Assembly: GCA_030762935.1 (NCBI GenBank)
Contig: CM060899.1
Coordinates: 57,400,501-57,464,500, forward strand
Direction of reading: 5' to 3'
DNA: 64,000 nucleotides
Source: Hymenopus coronatus
Lineage: Eukaryota > Arthropoda > Insecta > Mantodea > Hymenopodidae
Shown: piece after piece, positions 27,831-42,800 of the stretch
Layout: every line of letters starts with the position of its first letter
Position numbering within the stretch: the stretch's first letter is position 1
Position numbers and translations under genes: made by a program
The notes under the pieces: generated by a model
What the model was told of the DNA's origin: nothing
The model's input: the letters and a program-made list of their open reading frames with translations, nothing else
Databases searched by the model: none

Positions 27831-30800
27831 ATTTACTAACAGCATAACCTTCTTTGAGATTTTCACCAAAATGCCATTGCTGTGGAAGAATTTAATCAAT
27901 ACGAATAACCATGACAGCTGTTACAGTCAGAGACATATCCTTTGTAGGACCAAAACAAATGATATAATCAGTCCGACCGGTAATAGAGACTGCATAAAAT
28001 TGTTGTAAACCCTGATGACTGAAATGCCCATCATTGTACCAAATACCTAAGTTAAACGATGACAGGTGAACCCATCAAAATACACGAACGGGTTAATTAC
28101 CTCATAAGTAGTTTCAAAAAATCTCTACCTCGTCAGCTGACTGAATATTAAGCCCACTTCTTTTTACTGATGACACCAGCATATTAATGCTGGGTAAAAA
28201 CTCTAACGAGTTATCAAAACCACATTAATAACTTTAATGACAAGATTGTCAATTGGTTCCAAATGAATAAACCAAAAATTAATGAAGACAAATCAGTTGC
28301 TATAAATACCATAAATTAAAGAAGTCCTCACAATTTCCAAACTCATATTTAAGCAACAAACCACTTCTCTATGTACCAAACTAAATTTCTAGTAATATGG
28401 TTAGATGAACATGTATAATGGGAAAAACAAATTGAATAGCTAGCATTGAAACTGAGTAAAATTACATTCTTTATTAAGTACATGAGAAAATCTGTAAATA
28501 CAAATATGTTGGCAATTATATAGTTTACTTACTTCCATTCTGCAATGACTTAAGGAATACTAAGCTGGGGTAATGCAAAAGATGTACTAGAAATATTTAG
28601 ATTGCAGAAAAGAGCAACTCGCTATATTGTAAATATCTCTTCAACCAGTTGTAAACCATATTATAAAATTTTAAAAGTCTTAGTCCTGACAAGATTATGG
28701 ATCTGTCAATTCAAAAAAAATTCACAAGTACATACAATTCAAGAGGTAAAGCAGATCTGCATATTATAAACCACAATAAAACCTTATTTACACATAAATT
28801 TGAACACAACGTAATATTATTATTATACAACAAATTACCAGATAATATTAAAAGTATAACTTTGGAAAAGAGGTACAAATTGAACTCTAATAAAATTTTT
28901 ATTGGAACGCTGCTTTTAGTCTGTGGAAGAGTATTTAAATTACAATTTCTCTTGACTATGCTTCCTACAAATTTGTTTTATATAAGTAATTAATGTAATG
29001 CCTTTTATGCATGTAAAGTAAGTTTTGTCGAAGCCCATATCTTTGAACAAGATCTAAACTTGAATCAAGTATATGGTTTATATTTTGGCATCAGATATTC
29101 AGTTTCTGGTATTAAAGCCAAGCTGTGAAAAACTGCTTCATGAGCATAGAAATATAAATTTTAAGCAGCTTGATATCACATTTCTCAAAATAACCCATAT
29201 GCGATGACAAATTATTACTCATATAAAGACTACTAATGACAGTGGTTAAACCACTCATCTCTCATCTAGATGGCCCAGGTTTGACAGCATGTGGGTTTGT
29301 GGTGGATTAAGCAGCATCTGAGCAAGATTTTCTCCAGTTTCCCCTGCCATTCAAGCCACCAATTGTTCCATGATCCTCTTTCCTTTCATCTACTTCCTAA
29401 CTTTAATACCAGGCATCAGGCTGATCACCTCATCCTGCTACTCTATTGATCCAAAACCTCTGCTCCTCAACGAATGTCTGACTTCAAGTACTAGTTTTCA
29501 GGTCTTGGGGGTATAAGTCCTCTGTACAAAGGGGGTAAATAGAGAAAGGGAGAAGAGTAACACCTCTACATACTACAGAAGGCACTTTTGCCCATTAAAG
29601 AAAACTAAATAATGTGAAAATGCTGACATGAGATGAGAAGTGCATTTGTATTCATGCAAGATCAGCAAAGAAAGCCTGTTATAGCAGAGACTGGAAAACA
29701 GTGGCAGAATGCCTTTTTAAATGTGTTATCTCTGACTACAATTTTACAGTGAATTCGTATGATTTACATCTTTGTATTGAAATGCTTCAGTTATATCTGC
29801 CTTTTTCTGTCATTTTTTTTTTTATTTATGGATGCTCTTTAACTACTGTGGTTCTCAGCATCCCATTCTATACTGGGCATGAAAGACCGCTTAATTTTCC
29901 TTAGAGGACTCTCTATCAGGTTCTTGAGGTTCTTTCACGTGTCTTAAATCTACAACACAGGACCTACGGTTTTACTTCCCTTCTGAAGGAAGCCATAGCT
30001 TTTTTTTCAACATAGCCAAGAATACTCCACAGTATACTTCCAGCTATAAAGATTGTTCAAATGAAACAAAGACAAAGCTGTCAACATTGAAAATAGTTGA
30101 TAGGCAGCCAAAAATTTGTGGCACAGCATGGCTTGGTATGTGTCATAACATTACAGTGTGACAGTAGCCTATAGACAAAGAAATTTTTAAATATGTTTTT
30201 AAATGTGTAAATTTATGTATGTATAAAGAAAGGAGTAATGGTGTCAGGTATGCACATATATTAATTTCTGTGATGTATAAATGTGATTTTGTCTAATAAC
30301 CAGAGCTTTATGAATAATCTCAAGTAGTGGGAAAATCCATTCATAACATCTGTTCCATCTGACTAAACGTGTATGTAATTTGTGTCAGGTTGAATTAGTT
30401 AGTCGATCACTTACTTTTATTATTGGAAAATGTGTTTCAGAAGGTATGTGTTTCCATTATCAATACCTTTAGTCAACTGCCAGCATCTCTTGCTGTGATG
30501 GTTGTCCTTGTCATTAGTTTTTCCAAATGTAGATGTTCTCCCAAACTTTTAATTCTGTTTTCCTTGCAATATTTATATTTGGAAAAGGAAATGGCGTGTT
30601 ATTTATGGACACTTTTTAACTGCTGTGGTGTTCAGTGTCCCATTCTAAATTGGGCGTGAAAGACCGCTTAATTTTGCTCAGAGGCCTCTCTATCAGGCTT
30701 GAGGTTCTTTTACGTGCCATAAATCTATGACACAGGACCACCATCTGTACTTCCCTTCTGAAGGAAGCCATGCTAAGGATTTTTACACCTGAAAAAAAAA

Positions 30801-33800
30801 CCATCATTTTCCGCCGGGTGTGAACCCATGACTTTGGGTATATGAAATTAGCATTGTAACCATTACACCACGGAGAGTGACATTTTTGGAAAGACCAACA
30901 AGGAAAACAAAATTAAAGTTTGGGAGAACACCTACATTTGGATAAACGAGAACCATATTTTCAATTTTGAAATCCCGCCAGGTGACCTACTGATGCAGAG
31001 GTTCATCAAACCACCACTAAGAAAGCAATGCCAGCAGTCAACTAAGGTAACTGACAATGGAAGCATATAGCTTCTGAAATATGTTTTCCAAAAATAAAAG
31101 TAAGAGATGTAGGTTACAAAATCAACACACTAATTAATTTTAATTGATAAAACACATCACTGTCACAAAGTCCACTATATATTAGTAATAATTATGCCAG
31201 GTTATTTACAAAAATATATCTGTTTAACGAGAGGCCATCTGCCTTTCTTTATTGATTTGAAGTTAATAAATCAGTGGCATTTCAGTTTAAATAGTGTGTT
31301 ATTTAATAAAATGCCCTATTTCCAAGATTGGATGCTGAGATAAAGAAGAGGAGAGTTCACATAATTCCTCAAGAGTCTACATTGTTCTACATGCAGCTAA
31401 GCCAAGGCATAAATATCAAATAGCCACACTAAAGAACCAAAGTTCATTATCAGGCAGTTGATCATTGAGCATAAGACAGACCTATGGTTAAGTCATTACA
31501 ACTTAAAATGCTACACTCACTGGAACTGAGAAAATACAATTCTGTATTTCTCCACAAATAAGATTCATTAATACTTGTATAAATCTAAAATACAGTGTCC
31601 AAACAGTTAAAGTATATTTAATGTACAATATTTTACTAATGAAGCATTAAAGATTAGCAAGAAACATTTTACTTTATTTTAATTACTTTCTCTACACCTA
31701 CTATGTACATAGTGCATAGAGAAGATATTTTAATGCACCCAAAAATTCAATTCCGAGATTTCACCGGAAATACATGCTGCAAACAAAAAATGTTACTGCA
31801 ACTTCCCAAAACTATTGTTAACAAAACTAAATACAGGATTTTTATTACAGCCTTACGTTTGAAATAAAAAATATATGTATGTGGAAACCGTAAAACTTTT
31901 AGAAACTTTGTTTTTACAATGGATATAATTTTTTCCTCCCTTTGTATGATATAAAAAATCCAATACTTGAAGCTTCTGTACATGTTTCTATGATGTTGCC
32001 AAAAAAGTTTTATTATTTTATTAAAAAACTGTAAGACTAGATAGCTTTTGAAAAATGTACAGATTTTAAACAAACATTTTTAATAACTCAAAAGCTATTA
32101 GTGTTAAAGAAATGAAACTTCAGAACATTGTCTTTATACCCCTGATATGTGTACCAAAACTGAAGTTTCTAGCATAAAAATTGTGGAAAACCTAAATTTC
32201 AACCCCCCCCCCCCATTAATGTATTTTCACTATAAAAATTGCAGCTCAATTTGCAAGTATCTACATGCAAGGATGCACTGAAGATAACTTAAAACCAAGA
32301 GTTCTTTTAGCGAGGAGAATATCAGGTGCAGATATGGTTCATTTCTTTTTCTAGCGATGGATACCTGCATCCTGCATCATGGCACAGAGGTCTAGAGCAT
32401 GGTTCTCTAGTTTCCCAGCCACAGATTGCATCTATGTTCAATCTAGGGGTACAGATTTTAAATCCTGGATATAGGACTGGTGCCCACTCAGTGTCATGAG
32501 AATAGTGAGAAGCTGGTTAGTGATCCAGCCAAGATTCATGATGGTCACATTACTTCCCCATGCCAGTTGGATGATCATTCACCTCTGCCATGCATTAAAC
32601 GAGCATGAGGCTGGCATAGTCGGGTTGGTAGTGCCAGGCTCATAAGGGCTCTAGTGACAGGATTAGGGACATAGGATTATTATTATTATTATTGGTGTCT
32701 CCAAGAAAAAACTAAAGGCATAAAAATTTCTTATTACTTGTTAGTTCCCACATTAAATACTTTTTCAACTCTGATATATGTAACAAATTAAATATTTTTA
32801 GTGCACCATTCTAATTTGTAAATAATTGTTTTCTTGTCAAACTTGAGCCTATGGGAAAGAAAGTCAAGAGACATTGGCATTTTTATTTTGTATCTTCTTT
32901 CACTAATTATAAAAAAAAATAGAAAAACAGCTCGATCTGTAACATAGTCTCTTGTAAAAAATGGAAATGGCGTGTTATTTATGGACGCTCTTTAACGGCT
33001 GTGGTTCTCAGCGTCCCATTCTATATTGGGCGTGAAAGACCTCTTAATTTTGCTCAGAGGCCTCTCCTATCAGGCTCGAGGTTCTTTTACGTGCCGTAAA
33101 TCTACGACACGGGACCCATGGCTTTACTTCCCTTCCGAAGGAAGCCATGCTCAGGATTTTTACACCCAAAATTAGCATGGTAACCATTACACCACGGAGG
33201 GCAACTAGTCTCTTGTAAATGGTTGGTTGGTATCTAATGTTACACACTTGATAATGAAATCATCTCTTTTCTTGCACTCCAATATTTAGCTGGGAGGTTT
33301 TAATCTTCTGTAAATATTAATTGAATATTGTTGGTATTATTATTATTATTTAATGATTGAAGGTTAAGAAACCAACCTGGACAAAAGCCTACTGTCTGAT
33401 CCCTCACCTTCAACTGGTACAGCTGTTAGTAGTCACATGAAATTTTATTATTAACAGAAAGGAGGCCCTTTAATCCCTTAGACTGAAAGGAACCGATCTG
33501 AATAAAATCATATAATGAACTAAAGAGAAGGGCTGCTCACCAATACACACTGGTCAGCTTAGTGAGTTACTGATTGAATTGGTATTGCTTCCTTTTCTTA
33601 TACCAATTCCCTCTTTAAACTTTTCTATCCAGTCTCTCTTGAACTCTTTGTTTTCGTCGACCCTGATGGTACTAGAGAATTTGAGACTTAGGGGACCATT
33701 TCAATTTCCTTCCTATAAATATCCCCAACACTTGGGTGAGTCACCATTAAATACACGATGCCCCCCTATGGTTTGGGAGAAAATATTTATATTAAAGTAT

Positions 33801-36800
33801 AAAAATCATGCAATGAATTTTGATATAGCACCAATTGATTCTCTCACCAAATTTGTTTTGATTCCAGTAGTTAGCAATGCCTTAGCACACAATCCACCTA
33901 GTAGCAGTAACCATAACAATGAAAATAAACAAGATCAAAAAGAAACTGAGCTGATGATGCAATAGACAATTTTATTGCAAAACTAGTCCTTGGATTCCAA
34001 AAGATAAGTGGAGAATTGTAACAATTATTAATTATTTTATTAATATTTGTGTTACTTCACTGTTACTAACTTTTTCTTACATTTTTTTCAATGTTTATTA
34101 AAGATTCACACTTTTATCTATTGAACTGAGAAAAAGTATCTAAAGAAAATGTTTGAAATGCTATGTTTTAGCTATAGTACTTGTTATACATCTGCATACA
34201 AATAGAAATTGTATATGCAAATATGGGGCCATGAATAATCCACATTGATTGAATGTACCCCGAAAATAAAGATGTAAATCTTCGAAACATTGGAGTCAAT
34301 CCATGTACTTACCTGGCTAGAAGCCTGAGAACAGAGTTAATACGTTATCAGAAAAGCTTCAGCTCTTGCTTTATACGCCGAAACAAGTTAAGAGATTATA
34401 GATGTGTCTGATATAAATAATTTCAGTTAGAAAATGCATGGATCACCATTAAACATATCGCAGTTATAAGGCATTTATTTGGTTTCAATCCAGATAAGTC
34501 AATGTTATATCAAACTTGGGTGAAAACCTGGCGTGGAATGCCTTTAAAACTGACATGCAGGTTTAAAAATATTGTTTTTCAGCAACTCGTTATTCGGATT
34601 CTCAAGATTTACTGCCATAAAAGGTTTGTTTCCTGCCATGGATTCAATTTTTTTTCTTTTAAGTCCATACAAAGAAGTGTTGCTTGGTGGAGAGAATCAT
34701 AGAAATACTGCCTATTGTACAAAGTTATTGTCATACCCATTACACCAGAAAGGTACGCTCTCCAACAACCCTTTGCTTTTGTTGTATTGCTATCTGTCAT
34801 TAGCCAGTGGTGGACTGGTACTTTAGAAACTTATATCCATAACTTTGAAATTTGAACAGACAAACCAGAGGTCTCCTATTTCAAATTATTTAAGACAACT
34901 CCTTATTCTCTGAAATTATTTCAGTGCAGTTCATTAACATCCTGTATATGTACAAAACACACACATCATACAAAACACTCATCTCGTGATGGGTATCATC
35001 AATGTCACTTTCACAGAATTCAATACAGTTCCTTTTTGCTATTGTTAATTAAACAGTGCAAATGACCTCAAAATATCATCCAGTTAGGAGTTTACCAGCG
35101 AATATTCTGCTGCAAATATTACTTACATTTTACTGAAAGATCATGTCTAACCATTATGTAAAATCCAGCTACTCGTACAGTATCTGTTAAAGTAACCATA
35201 AACATATTACTGGCATTTGTAATGACTGGCCTAAAAGTTGTCCAGCCAGAAGTACAAATAGTTCTATTGTATACTGTACTTTGGTAGAGTGTTACAGAGT
35301 GTAAGACATTCACCTGTGTAGCTGCTGTTTGTGTGGCTGCCATTGGCTTCTGTATTAACTGCGGTCTGGAAGACTCTGTTTGAATTCTGCTGCCCTGTGG
35401 TGTTAATGGCCTCGCTGTGACTGCAATAACATATAACATATCAGTAATACCTACAAGTACAATAAGTAAGCCATTTCCAGTCTTTCACGAAGAATTAACC
35501 AAGCTATGATAAAAAGTCAGTTATACATTACAAAAAAATCTATTTGCTGAATATACAGGTTGTAACAAAAAGATATATAAAAAATTTGGGAAAATATTTC
35601 TTGCAGATAAAGGATGATAAAATGTTATATAAACATAGGTCCAGAAATTGTTTATTTCCTTTTTAGAGCACTTTTTCTACAGCTGAACCCCATACAAGAA
35701 CAGTCAAAGACAGAACTGTGGGGAAACAGGAAATCACAGCACATCTTCAAAATGGCCTCCATTAGCTTATGCATCTGTCAACCTGCCGCATGGATTTTTT
35801 AATGCGCTGAGTTAGGCTGGAGAATTTTGTATAGTCTAGCAGCCTTCGAAATACGAACACAGAGAGTCTCTACATCTAGAACTGGAGTTGCATAAATAAG
35901 AGATTTCAAATGTCCCCACAAACAAACATCTAGTGGGTTTAAAGTCAGGCGAGCATGGAGGCCATGGAATTGGTCTACCTCTTCCTATACATCTACCAGA
36001 AAACCGGCTATTCAGAAATCGACGTACAGAAAGACTGAAATAAGGAGCAGCTCCATCGTGCATGAAGTACATATCTTGTTATCAACAAACAAACTGAGTA
36101 CCAGTGCCTAACAAATGGACTGTTTATGGTACTGTAGCACAATGGCAACGATGAAATGCATCAACTTCCACCCAATTTGAGCAGATGTAAAAGTGAATAT
36201 TTACTACTGTACAAATAAACAATTGTTCTGTTGAGGGTAATGGCTACCAGACTGCTTCGCATTACAAATCTCACTGTGTAAGCAGAGTTGTAGAAAAAGA
36301 TTTCTATGATGGAAATAAATTTCCAGACCTATGTTTATATAACTTTGTTTATCCTCTATATGCAAGAAATATTTTACCAACATTGAAACACACCTTTTTG
36401 TTACACCCGGTACATAGCATTTAATGTCGAACAATACTATGAAGTGATAACTGTGGTAAACAATTTTAATCACAAGTTAAACTCTTTGTTGCATGATGAC
36501 TGGCCCTCCCCAGCAAGGGAAAAGAAACCTTTTCTGCACCACAGGCAGTGAACACTAATAAGACCTGAAAATAAATAATTAGGAAATTTGAGAAGGAAAT
36601 GTTCCAGGCCTCCCCCTGCATGTGCCAATTCTCAGGAAAACCAGAAAACTCAAGTCAGGGAGGATGGACCTGGCAGTATTTAAACTGCAGGCCTCTTGTT
36701 CACAAGTCTGTGCTACCTTAGCTAGCTTTGTCAGTAGAGAAAGGAGCTGAGAAAAGAATGGATAATGAATGCCTGCATAATAAATTAATATAACCTTAAA

Positions 36801-39800
36801 GAATTTAACTGTTAATTATGGGCAGCACTGTAAAAGTATCCTAGAGAATAAGCAAATTTATTTAGTAAAGGATGATTATAAATTGAAAAAAATGTTTTCC
36901 TCTCTTTCCTAGATTTGAAGACAAAAAAACAATAAAATGATTTTTGGCATTTACAGTAACCAAACCATACAAAATTTTAAACTCTTTTATATAAATTTTC
37001 TAATTTTAAGTTAAATTTACACATGAAAATTAATTTTGAGGAAACATGAATTTGGATTGTGTCAACAAATTATCAAACTGCTTTAATTAATGGTTTTAAT
37101 ATTTGTTTTATGAATAAGACTAAGATTAAAACAAAATGTTAAGATATTTTTTGCCTTAAAAATATTAAAGACTATTATAAATTTTAAGAATTTGCTTGGC
37201 ATCTTTGATCAAGTAATAAACTTAAAACAGAAAATTCTACAGTACATAGCATAATATATAGCATTAAGAGTTTGTTAGGGATTTCTAAAATAAAGATATT
37301 TCAAAAAATAAAAAAATTTAAATTTATAAATTAAATGGTTTAAACTGTAAATAAATTCAAATTGGAAAACATGGGCTTTCACCATGTTTGAAAAGGTTTT
37401 TAAAAGTGGACAAGATACAAAACTGTAAAAACAAGTTACATCTTCTTTGGAATTTGATAATTGGGAAAATATTTATATTTGCAAAAATGAAAGTTATTTA
37501 TCAAATGTTGAAATCCCACTGCTGAATGAGGTCTTGAAGTTACATAGAATTACCCCTAGAGGGTAACAAGGTCATAACACAGAAGAGCAAGAATATTCAA
37601 CATCTTTCACTCACCAACACCTGAAGATAGGAGCAAACACTCATGAAAAACATTTTGTTTTTAACCACCTAACAAAAGTGAAAGTGTTCTTTCCCCCCCT
37701 CCACAAGGAGTCCAGGGTCATCAGCACCACTCTCTGACTATATATTTATTTACAGGCTGTTATATACAAAAATAATACATTCAAAGCAATCACAGCAAAT
37801 ACAACTATACACACTGTCAATATGGCAAAATCAAATAACTTCCTCTGTTCAGAAACGGTGCATCACTCTAAGAGACACAAATAAAATGAACCACAACACA
37901 CACACGTATGCACAAAATATGTTTACATATGTGGCTATATGTTTTAAATAGACTTAATAATGAAGGAGAAAAAAATAGTATTAATAAAAAGAATGAAAAT
38001 TGTAATAATCTACAGGATGGTACAGTTTATGTAAAACTATCAGAAACAAGGGAAGGGAGAATTAACACAACAGGGATATTTTTAGGAAGAGTAAAGGATA
38101 AGTGGATTAGGCAAGAGGAAGAGATCAAACACAGATTAGAATGTGGAGATTTAATTTAGCAGCTCTATTCCATAAATAGAACAAGGGGTTAAGGTATGAG
38201 ACAGCTACTAGATTTCTAAACATATTTGTTTACAAGATCTATAAATGTACACTTGATATAGAAGAAATAAATTTATTCATTCTATGCAAGTATAACCACC
38301 TATCAAACAAGCCACCCAAGCAAATAGTACAGGACCCAAAAAAACAAAGCCAGTTTTCTAGATAAGCATTGACAATCCAACAGAAATATTAACATTTTAT
38401 TTTATTTTATTTATGCTAAGCTAAATACAGGTGAATATGACCGGTGTTCAGCCGGCCATACAATAGTTTATTACACCATTTTGTCTATTTACTGTCCATA
38501 CCCATTTATTTTTCACTTTGTATAAGAATTGTCCAATCTTCTTACTGTCTTTTTGAAACATTTCAACTACTGCTACATTTCTATTTTAAACCATTTTTTA
38601 TTAATATACTCTTTTCTCCAAACTTCAGTCCCCTTACATTTAAAAAAAATGTGTTCCATATCTTCATTTCCACCACATATGAGACATTGATTTTGTGGAA
38701 TACCTTTCCTTAAACCTTTTAATCTCCATACTCCTGCTTTCAGCCATGCAATACCTTCTCGCTCCTCTTTATTTGTCACATCTATGTACTTTTCCCTTCC
38801 CCACGAGTCTTTCATTGGTATATAGAAAACTAAAGATCACTTTTCAGTTATCTCTTATTTCTATATCCTCAAATTTTTTCCTTGCCAACTTCCAGAAGTT
38901 ATTCACATTATTTTCTCTTCTTCTCCACATTTGCCCTAACCCACTACTTTCCAAGTTATTTCTGAGGCAGTCTACCAATCCCTTGTTCTTTAAACTTTTC
39001 TCTTGATATACTAAACACTGTTTTAATAAATTCCTTTCTTCCAATTTCAATATTCTATACCAAAATTTCAATGCCCTTTCCATAATCTTTCCTTTGCTTG
39101 CCACTCTACCCAGCTCTATTTGTGCTACCTGCCTAATGGTTGCATTTGGTAACCCAAGTATTCTTTGCAAAATTTCCTATGCACCTCATCTATGACTTCC
39201 CATCCTCCTCCTAATCCCCATACTTCTATCCCACACAGCATTTTTGCCAAATATTAACATAACAATTAATAATTGTAACAATTCTCCACTATCTTTTTGA
39301 AATCCAAGGACTAGTTTTGCAACAACAAGAGCAAAAAGAACTTGAGCTGACGATGCAATAGATCCTTTTATTGCAAAATTAGTCCTTGGATTTCAAAAAG
39401 ATAAGTGTAGAATTGTTACAATTACTAATTGTTACATTCATACGAGGGCCGTTCAGAAAGTAACCTCCGATCGGTCACAGTGCGGGTAGTGGGGGGAAGT
39501 AGCGACGCCATCTGTGCATTCACGCACTCAGCAGGTCAGTCGGCATCAAGCCGTGGTCGAGTGAAAGTCGTACCTGCGCTAGTTTAATGTTTGTGGCCGT
39601 TTGAAATGTGTACTGCAATAGAAAACCCCGCCAAATGTGAAGTGCGTGCTGTTATAAGGTTTTTTACAGCCAAAGGATATTCTGCAGCAGCTATTCATCG
39701 TGAGCTTTGTGCCGTGTACAGACCAAGAGTTATGAGTGAAGGAGTGGTCCGTGAATGGGTACGTTTATTTAAAAGTGGACGAGAAAACGTTCATGATGAA

Positions 39801-42800
39801 GAGAGGAGTGGTAGACCATCATTGGTCAAGGACGAACTCGTTCAGACAGTTGATGCAAAAGTTCGTGAAAACCGACGTTTCACAATGTCGGAGTTGTCTA
39901 CTGATTTTCCACAGATTTCTAAGACTCTCTTGTACGAGATAGTGACAGCAAGATTGGGTTACCGTAAGTTCTGTGCACGATGGGTGCCCAAAATTCTTAC
40001 CGACCACCACAAAACTCAAAGAATGGCCTCTGCATTAGACTTTCTGTCACGTTATGAGGCCGAAGGTGAACCATTGTTAAACAGAATCGTGACCGGGGAC
40101 GAAACCTGGATTAAGTACGTGAACCCTGAGGCAAAAGAACAATCAAAAGATGTGGGCACATTCAAATTCGCCTACCAAACCAATAAAAGCCCGGCAAGAT
40201 TTTTCTGCCCGAAAATTGATGGCAACGGTGTTTTGGGATGCAAAAGGGGTGTTGTTGGTTGAATTCATGGAACGTGGGACGACCATTAATCAAGACGTGT
40301 ACTGTGAAACACTAAAACAATTACGACGGGCTATACAGAACAAACGCCATGGTATGCTGACTTCCGGTATCGTTTTTTTTGCACGATAACGCCTGTCCTC
40401 ACTCTGCTCGCAGAACAACAGCCCTTCTTGAGTCCTTCAAGTGGGACGTTGTCAACCATCCACCTTACAGCCCAGATCTGGCGCCAAGCGATTATCACCT
40501 CTTCATGCATATGAAGAAATGGCTCGGGTCCCAGCGGTTTGATGACGACGAAGAGCTCAAAGATGCGGTCACAGGCTGGCTCCAGGCACAAGCAGGTGAT
40601 TTTTATGCAGAAGGAATTTCAAAGCTTGTGAACAGATACGATAAGTGCCTCAATCGTTATGGAAACTATGTAGAAAAATAGTGCAAAGATGTAGTTGTAA
40701 GATGTATATATTAAAATATTTTTATTTAACTTGGTGAATTTCTTGCAATCAACTGGAGGCTACTCTCTGAATGGCCCTCGTATTTGTGTTACTTCACTGT
40801 TACTAGCTTCCTTTTTACATATAACCCAACAGAAACTTCAAATCCTCATTCATGTTTCGATTAAAACAGAATAAGGCAACTTATCAGTGTTGATTGAGCA
40901 AGACAGTTCAAGAAAGGAGTAGCCTGACTGGGTAGGGTGCTTCACATTCAACAGGTCGTGAATTCAAATCTCACTTAGGGTGAGTTACTCGGATAAGCAT
41001 TTTTTTGGGTTTTCCCTTATGCTGAGAAGGCAAATGTTGAGTAACTTTAAGCTCCGTGGACCCCGAGATCATTTGAGCATCATTTCATCAATTTCATTCA
41101 TCCAATATGACCAACCAGCTTAAAGGATGCTAAGAGAGAGGGACAGGAACATTCAACCGAGGCACTTGCTATGTCATGCATCAAAAGAATCTACAGAAAA
41201 CCCTTTATGGCATATCTCGTAAAAATGCTGGCCTCATCCTAAGAATAAGAGGCAATGTAAAAAAGCATGTAAATGAGAGTTATGCCATTGGCTGGTTCAG
41301 CCTTGTAACCGAAGGAAAATATAGGATGTAATCTTAATTCAACAATGTTTTACAAATGGAATATCTGAAACTGCATTCTCTTTCGTAAGTGTAAAAGTAA
41401 TTGTATTCATTACTATAATAAATGTTGCACTTAGCAGTTAAAAAGTACAAAGAAGTGCAACATTCAGTTTGTAAAACAAGCCCACTACAGAGTAATAATT
41501 CCCAGACAGAAAAGTTAAAAGTGGTGAAAAATAAATTATATTGAATGCTTTTTATCAGTTATCTAAAAAGCATCTAAGGTTAGCAATTGAGGACATTTGT
41601 CAACAGAGTGAGTTGGCATTTCAGTGACAAGCTTTGATTCACCTCTTAACACTTGGAACAACCTTCAGAACAAGTTTATCATGGAAGGTAAATGCTGATG
41701 CTTTGGGGGAAAATTTTGCTGCCTTGTTTACATTGCCATATAATTTTAGAATGGAGATACATTAAATAAGATGTCCCTCAGCAATGCATAAGCGATAACA
41801 CTTCTAATATCTATTGTGAGCATTAGATAAGTAAGGATAGCATTAGGTACCTGCCATGGACGATGTGCGAGCAGGTGTATAAGACTGGATTGTTGTAACT
41901 GAAGTGGTTCTTGTTGAGGCAAGCATTGGCCCAGGAGAAACACATTTAGGTACTGTTGTTGTTACTGAAACTGTGTTGGTACCAAGCCAGGTGCCGCCTT
42001 GGGCTACAGGACTTGACACTCGTGGAACCAGTGTTCCACGTAAACCTGATGTAAAGCTGAAATATAATTCAATTTCAATGAGAAGCAACTTTCATACTTT
42101 ATATAGCAAAAGGGAACGATGATGCAAATTTTAGCATTAGTGTTTCTAATGAAACTTCTCTACAGTCAGCCATTAATAGTCTAAGAATTAATCTTGTATG
42201 GATAAAGTATAACAGATTAATTTTATATACTTGCAAACATGTTACCGTATTTATCCGAATACAAAACAATGTTTTTTTTTCCAAAATATTAATGTTCAGA
42301 ATGGTCATCTTGCATTTGCAATATATATTTTTCAAATACCATACAGGGAAAAGTTAAGTTTCAAACTTCATGGGTACTACATTGGCAAAGCCTGGGGATT
42401 TCCATATGCGACAGATTTTGTTTCATGTTGCACCATAAATTAGCTGTTAGTAGGTCTATAAGCATTATCATTGGAAAAAAGATTACTCTTTGAGACTAAA
42501 ATAAAATTAAAGGACTCCTTTTACATTGGTGATTGTACATAATGTATTGGAAGCCAGAGGTCAAGCAGAAAGAGGTTAGCTGAGCACATATCCTCCTCAC
42601 GCCGCAGACCTATACGGTACTTTCCGGTTTTCAATCTGCCTCTCTGTGTCGCCTGCAATGTGAATTTGCAGCAAATTTGAATTCAATAAAGCATTTTACA
42701 GTATATTATATTAAGTATGTTGTCTTAATACAAAATAGCATTCTTAATTGTTGCCATCACCGCCATAATTGTCACTCTTACATGCAAATTCAAATTGGAT

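Larger units (their letters stand above)
39320..40830 (+). repeat. REP-E 3' part, split by Mariner A
   Basis: gagctgacgatgcaatagat, agtccttggatttcaaaaag, aattactaattgttacattc before the transposon, then tttgtgttacttcactgtta and ctagcttcctttttaca after it. Together they equal the 3' part of REP-E. Confidence 0.82.
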
